From the NCBI GenBank assembly GCA_014802535.1, contig JAAVCC010000013.1, forward strand, positions 136,834 through 200,833: a DNA stretch of 64,000 bases. The letters run 5' to 3'. Of this stretch, positions 10,148-18,689 are shown one piece after another. Positions within the stretch are counted from its first letter, which is position 1. Every line of letters begins with the position of its first letter. The position numbers and the translations under genes were made by a program. Below the pieces are notes generated by a model, which was not told the origin of the DNA, searched no databases, and was given only the letters and a program-made list of their open reading frames with translations. This stretch comes from Bacteroides sp. (GTDB lineage: Bacteria > Bacteroidota > Bacteroidia > Bacteroidales > Muribaculaceae).

Positions 10148-10263
10148 GGCGAATTTTACAAGAGTTTTACTCTCCTCAAGCAGCCTAATATTGGAGAACT
10201 TTTTTTACTTGAGTTATATATAGAAAAGTGGGCTGCTATCCTTGCACTCTTGTAGGTATCGCC
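10148..10263. repeat. Inverted repeat forming an alternative helix next to the small membrane gene
   Basis: GGCGA (10148-10152) plus TACAAGAGT (10157-10165) is complementary to ACTCTTGTA (10246-10254) plus TCGCC (10259-10263), giving 14 bp with a 4x4 internal loop. An inner 7-bp helix AGCAGCC (10179-10185)/GGCTGCT (10231-10237) is nested inside. The right arm is the same segment that forms the core of the hairpin at 10226-10369, so the two structures exclude each other. Confidence 0.75.
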
Positions 10264-10380
10264 AAACACCTGAATACACGCATGGATAGACAGTCCACTT
10301 TGTATGAACTGTTACCATGCCTTGTGTATTCTTTGTTAAATTGGCGATTCTACAAGAGGTAAGGCACTTATCTTTTTATT
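10226..10380 (+). ncRNA. Candidate 6S-like long-hairpin RNA
   Basis: About 144 nt fold back on themselves by seven stacked helices: 10226-10230/10365-10369, 10240-10243/10361-10364, 10247-10255/10350-10358, 10258-10265/10341-10348, 10272-10278/10325-10331, 10280-10285/10315-10320 and 10290-10294/10308-10312 (44 bp). An internal bubble (10266-10271 against 10332-10340) sits near the middle and a T-rich tail (ATCTTTTTATT) follows the closing helix. TTGG (10191) and TATATATA (10215) lie 20 bp apart just upstream as a possible plus-strand promoter. This shape is that of 6S RNA, but I cannot confirm the family from sequence memory. Opposite-strand transcription as a leader of the 9808-10146 gene is the main alternative. 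Confidence 0.5.
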
Positions 10381-10457
10381 AAGTCTTCTCTAAGACTGCA
10401 CAAAGTTACAAAGTTTTTTTGTAATTTTACACTCAAATATATTCTTTCGATAATTTT

Positions 10458-11834
10458 ATGGAATCAAAAATTAAATTTTCATTTCGCAAATATATTGCCG
10501 TTATCGCCCTCCAAATTGTGATGGTTATGACAGTGCTTGATGTTACGCTCGTTAATGTGGCATTGCCGGTGCTTGCCGATAATTTTCATATAAGCAGCTC
10601 GTCAGTTGTATGGATTGTGACGATTTATCAGTTGATAATCACAATGCTGTTGCTCCCGGTTAGTTCGATAGGTGACCTTCACAGCTACAAGCGCACTTTT
10701 TTAATCGGGGTTGTTATTTTTACATCGGCATCAGCACTTTGTGCGTTATCAAGCAATTTCACAATGCTTGTTGTTTCGCGTGCTGTTCAGGGAATTGGCG
10801 CTGCGTGTGTAATGGGTGTAAATATCGCGTTAGTGAGGTTGATATATACAAGACCAATACTCGGACGTGGCATGGCGCTTAATGCAATGTGTATTGCAAT
10901 TGCAACTGCAGCCGGTCCAACAATTGCAGGTGCAATTCTTGCAGTAGCAAGTTGGCATTGGTTATTTCTAATTAATGTTCCACTCGGTATTACGGCATTT
11001 TTTATTGGATGGAAATTGCTGCCTGAAAATCCGGTGGTCGAACACAAACCGAGATTTGACCGTATAAGTGCATTGGAAAATATGGTTGTTTTTGGATTGA
11101 TTTTTTATGCACTTGGCAATTTCACGCGAAAAGGAGATGTTATTTTGAGCAGTATAATGTTGATTATAGGTTTGTTCATCGGCTTTTTCTATGTTCGCCG
11201 TCAGTTCAAACATGAACAACCGCTTTTGCCGGTCGATTTGTTTAAGAATTCAATGTACACGATGAGTATCATGACATCGGTTTGCTCATTTATGGCTCAA
11301 AACATAACAATGATTGCACTGCCATTTGTATATTTGAACAGCTATCACTTCAGCACAATAACAACAGGTTTATTGATGACTCCCTGGCCATTGGCAACGA
11401 TGATTGTTTCGCCCATTGCCGCGCGTTTTGTAGAGCGTCACAATCCGGGTGCAACAGCGGCTGCCGGAATGGGTGTGTTTGTCATCGGAGTTGTCTTATT
11501 GCTTACGACAGGCAACAATCCAGTTGAATGGAATATTGCGTGGCGAATGGCAGTTTGTGGTATCGGATTTGGCATGTTCCAGACTCCAAATAATATTGTC
11601 ATGGTAATGGCAACCCCGGTTCATCGTTCGGGAGGTGCCGGAGGAATGCAAAGTACGGCACGTCTTGTTGGTCAGACGTTGGGTGCTACATTGGTAAGTT
11701 CAATCTTTGCTGTCATAGCAAACGAGTTTAATGCCGTGCATTTTTGTTTATATTTCAGTATCGCTTTGGCTGTGTGTGCCGGCGTGTTCAGTTACACGCG
11801 AACGTTAGGTCATAAAAGTGAACTGCATCTCTAA
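10458..11834 (+). CDS. MFS multidrug exporter, DHA2 (EmrB/QacA) type
   Basis: A 458-aa inner-membrane proton-coupled drug exporter. The start of helix 1 carries the DHA2 signature DVTLVNVALPVLADNF, followed by SSVVWIVTIYQL and the loop 2-3 motif A (GDLHSYKRTFLIGV). Motif C-like glycine/proline residues occur in helix 5 (AAGPTIAGAILAV). The polypeptide is highly hydrophobic throughout, consistent with about 14 helices, although it is slightly shorter than usual for the 14-helix group. No adjacent EmrA-type adaptor or regulator gene is present, so it is probably a stand-alone exporter. The substrate is unknown. Confidence 0.88.
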   Translation: MESKIKFSFRKYIAVIALQIVMVMTVLDVTLVNVALPVLADNFHISSSSVVWIVTIYQLIITMLLLPVSSIGDLHSYKRTFLIGVVIFTSASALCALSSNFTMLVVSRAVQGIGAACVMGVNIALVRLIYTRPILGRGMALNAMCIAIATAAGPTIAGAILAVASWHWLFLINVPLGITAFFIGWKLLPENPVVEHKPRFDRISALENMVVFGLIFYALGNFTRKGDVILSSIMLIIGLFIGFFYVRRQFKHEQPLLPVDLFKNSMYTMSIMTSVCSFMAQNITMIALPFVYLNSYHFSTITTGLLMTPWPLATMIVSPIAARFVERHNPGATAAAGMGVFVIGVVLLLTTGNNPVEWNIAWRMAVCGIGFGMFQTPNNIVMVMATPVHRSGGAGGMQSTARLVGQTLGATLVSSIFAVIANEFNAVHFCLYFSIALAVCAGVFSYTRTLGHKSELHL

Positions 11835-11839
11835 AAAAT

Positions 11840-11880
11840 AACGAAGGAGCCTCTATAATGAAGCTCCTTTGTTGTTTGTA
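11840..11880. terminator. Terminator between convergent genes
   Basis: AAGGAGC (11844-11850) pairs with GCTCCTT (11863-11869); the right side continues TTGTTGTTTG, so it works best for the MFS gene on the plus strand. Confidence 0.75.
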
Positions 11881-11900
11881 TGGAATAGAAATAGCGATGT

Positions 11901-12464
11901 TTATTCATCCATAGGCATTTCATCAAATGCGTCAGCATCAAATTCGTCTTCGTTAAAATCTTCAGAGCCATAAAATGATTCATCAAGCTCTTCAACTGTG
12001 AGATCGGCAGCTGCCGCATTTCCTTTCTTTAAAGATTCCGGGTCAAACATTTCAACTTCGGCAACTTGAGCCGGAGGATTTCCGATGGCAAGTGTACAAA
12101 CCGGGTCAATAAGATTTTTTCGAGTAATGATTTCTTTCATTTCAAGGAAAAACGAACGGTCGGTCATATAATCAAATGTGAACATAAGACGTTGACCTTC
12201 ATCTTCAATGAAATCGCTAAGATATGAATCATCCATCAAATATACGTCCTGGTCTGAATCTGAGCCCATATCTTCAAGAGTGATCTCTTTTTCTTTTTCC
12301 CAATTGTCGGCGCATATAAAGAAAGATGACATTTGGTTTTTGTCATAGTTTACCGAATCACAAATTGCATTTTTGAGATCGGCAAAAGTTGCATCGGCGT
12401 CAATTTCAATCTCGCGACGGAAGTTAGGAACTTCGTCTGAAACCATGCGAAAATTATAAATCAT
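11901..12464 (-). CDS. pRiA4b ORF-3-like (IS1096 TnpR-like) domain protein
   Basis: A 187-aa protein matching the plasmid pRiA4b ORF-3-like domain: MIYNFRMVSDEVPNFRREIEIDADATFADLKNAI at the start, then SFFICADNWEKEKEITLEDM and LMFTFDYMTDRSFFLEM. The domain occurs widely in Bacteroidales as a single-copy chromosomal gene, without demonstrated biochemical function. The C-terminal 35 residues are very acidic (EELDESFYGSEDFNEDEFD) and likely disordered. It is convergent with the MFS gene and codirectional with the M64 peptidase upstream, with an 85-bp gap. Confidence 0.8.
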   Translation of the reverse strand: MIYNFRMVSDEVPNFRREIEIDADATFADLKNAICDSVNYDKNQMSSFFICADNWEKEKEITLEDMGSDSDQDVYLMDDSYLSDFIEDEGQRLMFTFDYMTDRSFFLEMKEIITRKNLIDPVCTLAIGNPPAQVAEVEMFDPESLKKGNAAAADLTVEELDESFYGSEDFNEDEFDADAFDEMPMDE

Positions 12465-12549
12465 TATGTTGCGTTTAATAATTTGTTAGTTCAATTTATT
12501 TATATGCAAATTTCACACAAAGTTTATAAAATTCCAAATGAAAAGTGAA

Positions 12550-13851
12550 TTATTTATCATCGACAGTGTAAAAATTTATAATTCGCTCTATCGAACGTGC
12601 GCAAACCGGGCAAAAGTCTTTGGTCACGTTGTCGCGCATACGGCAATGATCCACCGGACGATAGATACCTTTAGTCGAGTAGGCAGCTCCTTCGTATGCT
12701 CCAACACCATATTTTTCTGCTTTTTCAGTAGGTGTCGGGATGGGAGTACCTTTTTTTATCATGTCTTTCCATTTTGAATCAAAGTCAATCATTGTGGTTA
12801 CGTTTGGTTCCCACGGTTCAACATCAAGCGGATAAGTATCGTTCATTGTGTCTTGATGTTCATAGAAATATTCGTCGGCAAGTCCTCCGAAACTGTGGCC
12901 GAATTCATGAGTAACAACGGGCCAGAACATGGGATTGCGGGCTGTTGTCAGTGTATAGGCGTTGTATATTCCGCCACCGCCATATTCGGGAGTGTTTGCC
13001 AGAATAATCAGATGCTCATAAGGAATTCCTGCCAATACGTTGTGAATATCATAAACGTTAGAGGTAGTGAGATAGCGATTGCTGTAAAATGTCGAGAAGT
13101 GAGAAGAGAACGCAGTTGATTTCCAATCGTTGAAACGTGGAATGCTGACTCCTGAATCTTTTGAAGGTGATGCAACGGCAACAAAGTTAAATCGGTCAGC
13201 CATATCTTTGAATGGAGAATGAGATAAAATGCTTTCAACTGCTTTCCCGGCATGGACATAGAATGAATCCATGTCGGCTTCGGTATATCCTTCGGCAAGT
13301 ATTGCAACATCAATCTTTTCTTTGGGTGAACCAGATTTAAGAATATAACGATGAGGTGTTATATTGGTTGGTTTATTGCGTTTGATGAGTATGTCCTTGG
13401 GATCGACAACATGGGTTAGGGTTGTTGTCGGTTTGTTGCGATGATTAAATAATGTTACTGATATGTTTGCTTTTTGTTTGGGCATCGGTACGTTTTGAGT
13501 GGCTTGCATAGCGCGGGTGGTAGTTTGAGCTTCATCGGTCTCAAGCCATTCCAGAAACAGGTCTGAAAAAGATGTCCGGTAAATTGTGTCGCCGCTTGCT
13601 GCATCGGTCATTGTAAGCTGACCGTTACCGAAAAGCGGAAGACGATCAAGATTGATACGACGTCCCGCCCATCCTTCAGAGGCGTGCATTGCTTGAAGGG
13701 AAACATACTGATTGTTGGCGTTGCCTGAATAGATATAATCAAGTCGTAGTGTAGAATCGTTGAATACTTTGTCAAAATCAACTTTGGCAGAAGCATTTAT
13801 GGCAACTGCAGATAAAGACAATGCTATTAATCCGGTTGTGATTGGTTTCAT
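12550..13851 (-). CDS. Secreted M64 family zinc metallopeptidase
   Basis: The 433-aa product begins with a signal peptide (MKPITTGLIALSLSAVAINA); an ATG six codons upstream is open but fits the signal less well. Residues up to ~170 form the N-terminal beta domain typical of Bacteroides M64 peptidases. The catalytic domain has HEFGH at about 315-319 with GGLADEY following, where the downstream Asp/Glu would be the third zinc region, and CRMRDNV plus CPVCARSIERI near the end. M64 is named after a Clostridium IgA peptidase; the substrate here is unknown. Likely located in the periplasm or on the cell surface. Confidence 0.88.
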   Translation of the reverse strand: MKPITTGLIALSLSAVAINASAKVDFDKVFNDSTLRLDYIYSGNANNQYVSLQAMHASEGWAGRRINLDRLPLFGNGQLTMTDAASGDTIYRTSFSDLFLEWLETDEAQTTTRAMQATQNVPMPKQKANISVTLFNHRNKPTTTLTHVVDPKDILIKRNKPTNITPHRYILKSGSPKEKIDVAILAEGYTEADMDSFYVHAGKAVESILSHSPFKDMADRFNFVAVASPSKDSGVSIPRFNDWKSTAFSSHFSTFYSNRYLTTSNVYDIHNVLAGIPYEHLIILANTPEYGGGGIYNAYTLTTARNPMFWPVVTHEFGHSFGGLADEYFYEHQDTMNDTYPLDVEPWEPNVTTMIDFDSKWKDMIKKGTPIPTPTEKAEKYGVGAYEGAAYSTKGIYRPVDHCRMRDNVTKDFCPVCARSIERIINFYTVDDK

Positions 13852-13894
13852 GATAATGTCGGTTAACATTTATATATTGTGAGGGTCTGAGAAA

Positions 13895-14368
13895 TCACCC
13901 GATAATAGTTTCTTCTTTGATTGGAAGTTGTCTTTTGAAAACTTCTTTAAATGAGATAATGGTTTCGGAGCGGCCTATATTGAGAGTGTGGATTTTTTCT
14001 CTGATTACGCTTAAAAGGTGCTCGTTGTTTTTTGCATAGAGTTTGATTATCATGTCATATTGACCGGTGGTAAGATGACATTCTACTACTTCGGGAACTT
14101 TCAAAAGACCATCTATAAGGCTGTCAAGATGTTCAATGTCTTTAAAAATAATGCCCAGATAAGCACAGGTAGAATATCCGACTGCGGCATGGTCGATGAT
14201 TGTTTCAGACCCTTTTACAATGCCCAGTTGCTGTAGCTTACTCATGCGCTGATGAATGGCTGCACCGGAAACACCGGTTTCGCGAGCAATTTCAAGATAT
14301 GGTTTGCGGGCGTTGTCAGATAGAAGTTGTAGTAGTTTTATATCAAGGTTGTCTATTTGTTGTGACAT
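13895..14368 (-). CDS. Lrp/AsnC family transcriptional regulator
   Basis: A 157-aa regulator: N-terminal winged helix-turn-helix (LDIKLLQLLSDNARKPYLEI, then GVSGAAIHQRMSKLQQLGIV as the recognition part) and a C-terminal RAM ligand-binding domain (VVECHLTTGQYDMIIKLYA). Proteins of this family bind amino acids and act as octamers on amino-acid metabolism or transport promoters. It ends 43 bp before the M64 peptidase on the same strand and could be co-transcribed with it, but its targets cannot be told from this window. Confidence 0.92.
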   Translation of the reverse strand: MSQQIDNLDIKLLQLLSDNARKPYLEIARETGVSGAAIHQRMSKLQQLGIVKGSETIIDHAAVGYSTCAYLGIIFKDIEHLDSLIDGLLKVPEVVECHLTTGQYDMIIKLYAKNNEHLLSVIREKIHTLNIGRSETIISFKEVFKRQLPIKEETIIG

Positions 14369-14500
14369 AATAAGAATGTGTTATGGTTAGATTTATAATC
14401 TTTTTAAATTAGTAAATTATAGATGATACAAAATTATAAATAATTATTTGTTTTCCCAAATTTATAATAAGTTTTGTTGATGTATATTCAATAAATATGC

Positions 14501-14537
14501 AAAAAAATCCCCACTTTCAATTTGAAAGCAGGGATTC
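14501..14537 (-). terminator. Intrinsic terminator after ferritin gene
   Basis: AATCCC/GGGATT plus CTTTC/GAAAG form a nearly continuous stem around a TTCAATTTGAA apex; the minus strand continues into T7. It ends the ferritin transcript. Confidence 0.85.
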
Positions 14538-14560
14538 TCTTTTCTTATGATATTCTGTAT

Positions 14561-15082
14561 TTATTCTGCTGATGCCAAAGGTGACGGAGTTGTGTATGTA
14601 CGGCTTCCGAGTTCTTGGTCTAACATATAAAGTCCCATACCATCGTTACCGATCAAACGGAGTTTTTCAATAATTTGATTTGCATTATCCTCTTCTTCAA
14701 CCTGCTCGGTAACGAACCAAAGTAAACGATCGCGACTTGCGTAGTCACGTACTTCTTCAGCGAGGGCAAATAAATCATTAATGAGTGAGGTTACAACTTT
14801 TTCATGTTTAAGTGTCTCTTCAAATGCATTCAACGGACTTTCCCATTTTGTCGGGACCGCTTCAATTGGTTGCAACTCAACACGTCCACCGCGTTTGTTG
14901 ACATAGTCCATGAAAATTTGGGCGTGGGCTTGTTCTTCCTGGAATTGAATTTTATACCAGTTTGCAATGCCTGATAAACCTGCGTTTTCAAAGTTTAATG
15001 ACATTGACAAATATAGATATGCCGACCAAAATTCGGCATTAATTTGCTTGTTAAAAGCATCTTCAAGTTTTTTGTTAAGCAT
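14561..15082 (-). CDS. ftnA: Ferritin (bacterial non-heme)
   Basis: A 173-aa cytosolic iron-storage protein that oxidises Fe(II) at a di-iron site and stores it in a 24-mer. Ferroxidase residues are visible: E17 (NAEFW), E50 and H53 (QEEQAHA), and the downstream Glu/Gln set in EQVEEEDNANQI. Length and the start MLNKKLEDAFNKQINAEFWS are as in Bacteroides FtnA. It is a single-gene transcript bounded by a terminator downstream; the gap to coaE is 32 bp, so read-through from coaE cannot be excluded. Confidence 0.95.
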   Translation of the reverse strand: MLNKKLEDAFNKQINAEFWSAYLYLSMSLNFENAGLSGIANWYKIQFQEEQAHAQIFMDYVNKRGGRVELQPIEAVPTKWESPLNAFEETLKHEKVVTSLINDLFALAEEVRDYASRDRLLWFVTEQVEEEDNANQIIEKLRLIGNDGMGLYMLDQELGSRTYTTPSPLASAE

Positions 15083-15114
15083 AGTTGTTGTAGTTTTTAG
15101 TTAAGTTATTTTGA

Positions 15115-15702
15115 TTATAAATTGGCAAGTAGATTTTCTATTTGAGGAAGTATAGCTGTTTTATCATCGTTGATTATGACTTTGGTTTGTTCATGTAACT
15201 TTTGGGGAGTGAATTCTTGCGATTTAATTCGCTTTTTAACCTCTTCAGCGGTCAGTGAATTTCGATTTATCACTCGATTTATCCTGATATCATCCGGAGC
15301 CGTTATGTCCCAAACCTCATCAACCATTCGGTCAATTTCGCTTTGATAAAGTATAGCCGTTTCAACAAATACAATCGTATTGTTACAGCGTTTTACATAC
15401 AGTTGCAGGTCATTACGTACTGCTGAATGAACAATATGGTTTAAGGTTCCAAGTTTTTGTGAATCGTTAAACACGATATTGCTCAACGCTTTTCTATTGA
15501 TTGAACCGTCTTCATTGATAACCGAAGGATTTATTTTGTTGGATATCTCTTTTTTTATAGCGACAGAGTCATCCATTAGTCGTCGAGCTTCAGTGTCAGA
15601 GTCATAGACCTGATAGCCAAGTTTTCTTAAAATTTGGCTAACAACTGATTTCCCTGAACCGATGCCTCCGGTAATGGCTATGAGTTTGGCTTGTTTCGAC
15701 AT
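15115..15702 (-). CDS. coaE: Dephospho-CoA kinase
   Basis: Last step of coenzyme A synthesis: ATP-dependent phosphorylation of the 3'-OH of dephospho-CoA. The 195-aa protein has the P-loop GGIGSGKS at residues 11-18, then DSDTEARRL and the LID-type segment RINRVINRNSLTAEEVKKR, all standard for CoaE. It begins 4 bp after the YbbR-domain gene, so nusB, yajC, ybbR and coaE are ordered as in other Bacteroidales, although a hairpin separates yajC from ybbR. Confidence 0.94.
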   Translation of the reverse strand: MSKQAKLIAITGGIGSGKSVVSQILRKLGYQVYDSDTEARRLMDDSVAIKKEISNKINPSVINEDGSINRKALSNIVFNDSQKLGTLNHIVHSAVRNDLQLYVKRCNNTIVFVETAILYQSEIDRMVDEVWDITAPDDIRINRVINRNSLTAEEVKKRIKSQEFTPQKLHEQTKVIINDDKTAILPQIENLLANL

Positions 15703-15706
15703 TCTC

Positions 15707-16696
15707 TTATTGATGTTGTTCTATTAGATATTCAACGCTGTCGGTTTGAATTTCCACATTATGAAATGCCGGTGGAATTCCGCTGATTTTCAGTGGTAGT
15801 CTTGTTCCTGAGCGTTGAGCGTAGTTTGCCGAAACAATAAAGCGGGCATTGTTTGAGTTACTATATATGCTCATTGGCATCAGGAAACTGACTTTAACAG
15901 AAGACGGGAAGGTGACAATGTTTTTTCCGTGAGGAGCATTTGTGACTTCAACAGGAACTGTAATCTCTTTTGCGACAAGTGGTTCGACCGGGATGCGCAC
16001 GGTTACGGTTGACGGAACTGCAATCATTCCTTCCGGAGGGACGAGTCTCACCTGAACGTGGGCTGTGTCATCGAGATATTCGGCGTTAATGGGTTCGGTA
16101 TCTACACTACGCAGATTTGCCGGAATCTTTGATGCTGCATATAGACGGACGGTATCAATCTCTGCTTTAATTTCGCCTGAAATGACTGATTGTCCGGTGG
16201 TTGTAATATCGCCTGTTATAACCTTGACCTTCACTATTTTGCCGGGACGACGGGTATAAGGAATTACAACTGAATCGGGTTTGAGTGTTACGACAGTTGC
16301 CTGACCGAAAATGCCACGTATTGCATTATTTATTTTGAGCGGATTGATGATAATTCGCTCGCTTTTAGTTTTTACGTCGTTAAAGTTAAACTGAACTGTT
16401 GGAGGTTTGCCCCATCCATATTTAATCAACGAGCTACCTTTGTCCTTTAGAGATACGTTAAGAATAACGGGTTGGCTGGTTAGTAGAGTTACATCGTGAG
16501 GAACATCATTAAACTCAACCGGAAGTTCAAAGTCGCGTTGAAGTTCATCATTTAATGCCATAAGAATCCAAAAAAATGTAGCTATCGCAACAAAAATAAG
16601 CAACGTTATGAAATTGCGACCTTTGACCGATTTAAAAAAATCAATCAATTTTTTTTTCAAGTCATTCAGATTTAGATTCAGATTCAACGGTTTCAT
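15707..16696 (-). CDS. YbbR-like domain protein
   Basis: 329 aa from the ATG (a TTG four codons upstream is also in frame). It has one N-terminal membrane helix (FITLLIFVAIATFFWILMAL) followed by an extracytoplasmic part made of YbbR-type beta repeats: LPVEFNDVPHDVTLL, then later units centred on EPLVAKEITVPVEVTNAPHG. YbbR proteins in Firmicutes (CdaR) bind the c-di-AMP cyclase; in Bacteroidales the role is unknown. It lies in front of coaE with a 4-bp gap. Confidence 0.85.
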   Translation of the reverse strand: MKPLNLNLNLNDLKKKLIDFFKSVKGRNFITLLIFVAIATFFWILMALNDELQRDFELPVEFNDVPHDVTLLTSQPVILNVSLKDKGSSLIKYGWGKPPTVQFNFNDVKTKSERIIINPLKINNAIRGIFGQATVVTLKPDSVVIPYTRRPGKIVKVKVITGDITTTGQSVISGEIKAEIDTVRLYAASKIPANLRSVDTEPINAEYLDDTAHVQVRLVPPEGMIAVPSTVTVRIPVEPLVAKEITVPVEVTNAPHGKNIVTFPSSVKVSFLMPMSIYSNSNNARFIVSANYAQRSGTRLPLKISGIPPAFHNVEIQTDSVEYLIEQHQ

Positions 16697-16721
16697 TGAT
16701 GAAAACAATTTAACTATAATA

Positions 16722-16773
16722 ATAAAACCCGAGTCGGCAGACTATTGTTTAATAAAGTCTGCTTCGTCGGGTA
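16722..16773 (-). terminator. Terminator after yajC
   Basis: ACCCGA...GCAGAC and GTCTGC...TCGGGT pair across an AT-rich loop. On the minus strand the hairpin runs into TTTTATTATTA. It separates the nusB-yajC transcript from ybbR-coaE, which would need a promoter of its own or read-through. Confidence 0.75.
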
Positions 16774-16786
16774 TTATAATGAGTTT

Positions 16787-17122
16787 TTAGAGTTTGCCGT
16801 CGTTGTTTTCGGTTGCGGGAACGTCGGCTGGGGCAGCATAGATAGATCCTTTATCAATGCGGATAGTTACGCCTGATGCAATTTCAAGAACAACATAGTT
16901 GTCTTTGATTGATTTGATTTTACCATAGATACCACCGGCTGAAATAACATTATCACCGGCTTTAAGTGAATCGCGGAATTTGCGGATTTCTTTTTGTTTT
17001 TTCTGCTGGGGACGAATCATCATAAAGTAGAAGATGGCGATAAGAGCCACAATCATAATGATACCTGAAAAATCGGCTTTACCTCCGGCTTGAGCCTGGA
17101 GTAGGATAAAAAGTTGTTCCAT
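16787..17122 (-). CDS. yajC: Preprotein translocase subunit YajC
   Basis: A 111-aa single-pass membrane protein associated with the SecDF accessory complex. The core is evident: a helix IIMIVALIAIFYFMMIRPQQ followed by the conserved KKQKEIRKFRDSLKAGDNVI and an SH3-like tail (GGIYGKIKSIKDNYVVLEI). It lies 31 bp after nusB on the same strand, the usual Bacteroidales arrangement. Confidence 0.95.
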   Translation of the reverse strand: MEQLFILLQAQAGGKADFSGIIMIVALIAIFYFMMIRPQQKKQKEIRKFRDSLKAGDNVISAGGIYGKIKSIKDNYVVLEIASGVTIRIDKGSIYAAPADVPATENNDGKL

Positions 17123-17153
17123 AAGTTATTGGTATTAAAATTATTTATTCAAA

Positions 17154-18578
17154 TTATTTGTTGATGATACCTTCTTCCTTGAGCATTTTTATAATGTTAT
17201 ACATCACACCATTGATGAATTGTCCGCTTTTAGGAGTAGAGTATCGATTTGCAATTTCGATATATTCGTTTAGTGTAACAGGCAAGGGGATAGCCGGGAA
17301 ATTGATCAGCTCGGCTATGATGGCGTCCATTATCACGATGTCCATGAATGCCAATCGTTCGGTATCCCATTGTTTTTCATTGATGAACTTGTCGATATAT
17401 GAGCGATATAAATCGCGGTTGTTTATTGCATCAACAAAGAGGGTTGGACCAAATTGAGCATCTTCTTCATCTTTGTATTTAGGGAGAAATCCCGGTGAAT
17501 CATTACCGGCAGTTGCCCATTGTTTGATTGTTTTGGAAACAAACGTACCCATGATGTCAAGGTCGTCATTCCAAAAAACCGATTTTGCCTCAAGTGTCTC
17601 AGAAAGTTCGTCTGAAGGGAGGATTATGGTTTTAAGGATATTACGCCAAAGTTCACAGTCAATGGTGAAAGTCGGTTCGGGACCATCCATATATTCGCGG
17701 TATATATCAGACGATATAATTGAATCGAGAAGGTCTCGCACGAGATAAACATCGTTATCCCAGCTGTTTATTTCTGACTTGGCTGCCTCTTGAAGAATTT
17801 TGCTACCCTTTAAAGCCTCAATAAATTTGTTGTTAACAAATCTCATATTGGGATTTAGCTCCTGGGCAGATGGCAAATATTTATCTTTGGCTGCTTCGAT
17901 GCGTCGGGCTTGCTCGCGAGTGATATTTATCATCAGGAGGAAAATCGCATGATATAAATCGTATGCTGTAGAGAGCGATTGATCGAGCGATTTTCGTGCA
18001 TACATCATTGTCGACTTGGTGTCGGTAAATTCTCGCAAAGTGCGATCGAGCATAGATATAGCATTATCAAAACCGACGCCTGTAAAATCTTCGCTTTGAC
18101 GTGCGGCATCTTTGAGACCCTGATCGTTAACAAAAACGGTGTTTATGATAACCGACCAAAATTTAACGTCATCAGATAATTCGGCATTTTTGATTTTTGA
18201 GTAATCGGCAAATGCGGCTGAATCGATTATTCGTTGATATAAAGCGGGGAGAGCAGTGCTATATTTTTGTATAGAGGCGTTGCGTTTAATTGCAAGTGAT
18301 TTTATTTCGTTGTCAGATGACAGAGATTTTGCAATTTTAGATGACGCAATTTTTTTTACAATGGGAATACCTGCCATCGGCGATTTTGAATCGTTGACTG
18401 CATGAGTTCCCGTAAGTTCAAGTATGAGTGGGATAAGGTCAAGGTAAATCGAGTAGGCTGCGCGACTGTCGCGAGTCTGTTTCTCCGGTGCGGGTAAGAG
18501 GCTGAACTCACTCTTGGTTAAGAGATATGAGTAGAGCATCTGTACTACTTTCAATCTTATTAATGTGCGATTTATCAT
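17154..18578 (-). CDS. nusB: Transcription antitermination factor NusB, long Bacteroidales form
   Basis: At 474 aa this is over three times the length of E. coli NusB (139 aa). The C-terminal ~130 residues are the recognisable NusB domain, with KQWDTERLAFMDIVIMDAI, PVTLNEYIEIANRYSTPKSG and FINGVMYNI. The N-terminal part looks like two diverged copies of one helical unit: a first with AAYSIYLDLIPLILELTG and DDVKFWSVIINTVF, and a second with TAYDLYHAIFLLMINITREQ and DCELWRNILKTIIL. NusB with NusE(S10) assembles on boxA for rRNA antitermination. It is first in the transcript with yajC. Confidence 0.9.
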   Translation of the reverse strand: MINRTLIRLKVVQMLYSYLLTKSEFSLLPAPEKQTRDSRAAYSIYLDLIPLILELTGTHAVNDSKSPMAGIPIVKKIASSKIAKSLSSDNEIKSLAIKRNASIQKYSTALPALYQRIIDSAAFADYSKIKNAELSDDVKFWSVIINTVFVNDQGLKDAARQSEDFTGVGFDNAISMLDRTLREFTDTKSTMMYARKSLDQSLSTAYDLYHAIFLLMINITREQARRIEAAKDKYLPSAQELNPNMRFVNNKFIEALKGSKILQEAAKSEINSWDNDVYLVRDLLDSIISSDIYREYMDGPEPTFTIDCELWRNILKTIILPSDELSETLEAKSVFWNDDLDIMGTFVSKTIKQWATAGNDSPGFLPKYKDEEDAQFGPTLFVDAINNRDLYRSYIDKFINEKQWDTERLAFMDIVIMDAIIAELINFPAIPLPVTLNEYIEIANRYSTPKSGQFINGVMYNIIKMLKEEGIINK

Positions 18579-18689
18579 TTCTTTCTCTGTCTTCAGATTT
18601 GACTTTGACCTTGCAAAGTTAGCTAAATTTACCGAAATAGAAAAAAATAGAGCAAAAAGCTTTTAAGATAAATACAATTTGAGGCCTTT

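Noticed and set aside
10382..10397. AGTCTT/AAGACT hairpin as a terminator of the 6S-like RNA
   Set aside because: The stem is only 6 bp and followed by GCACAAAG, with no T-run; the T-rich stretch lies before it.
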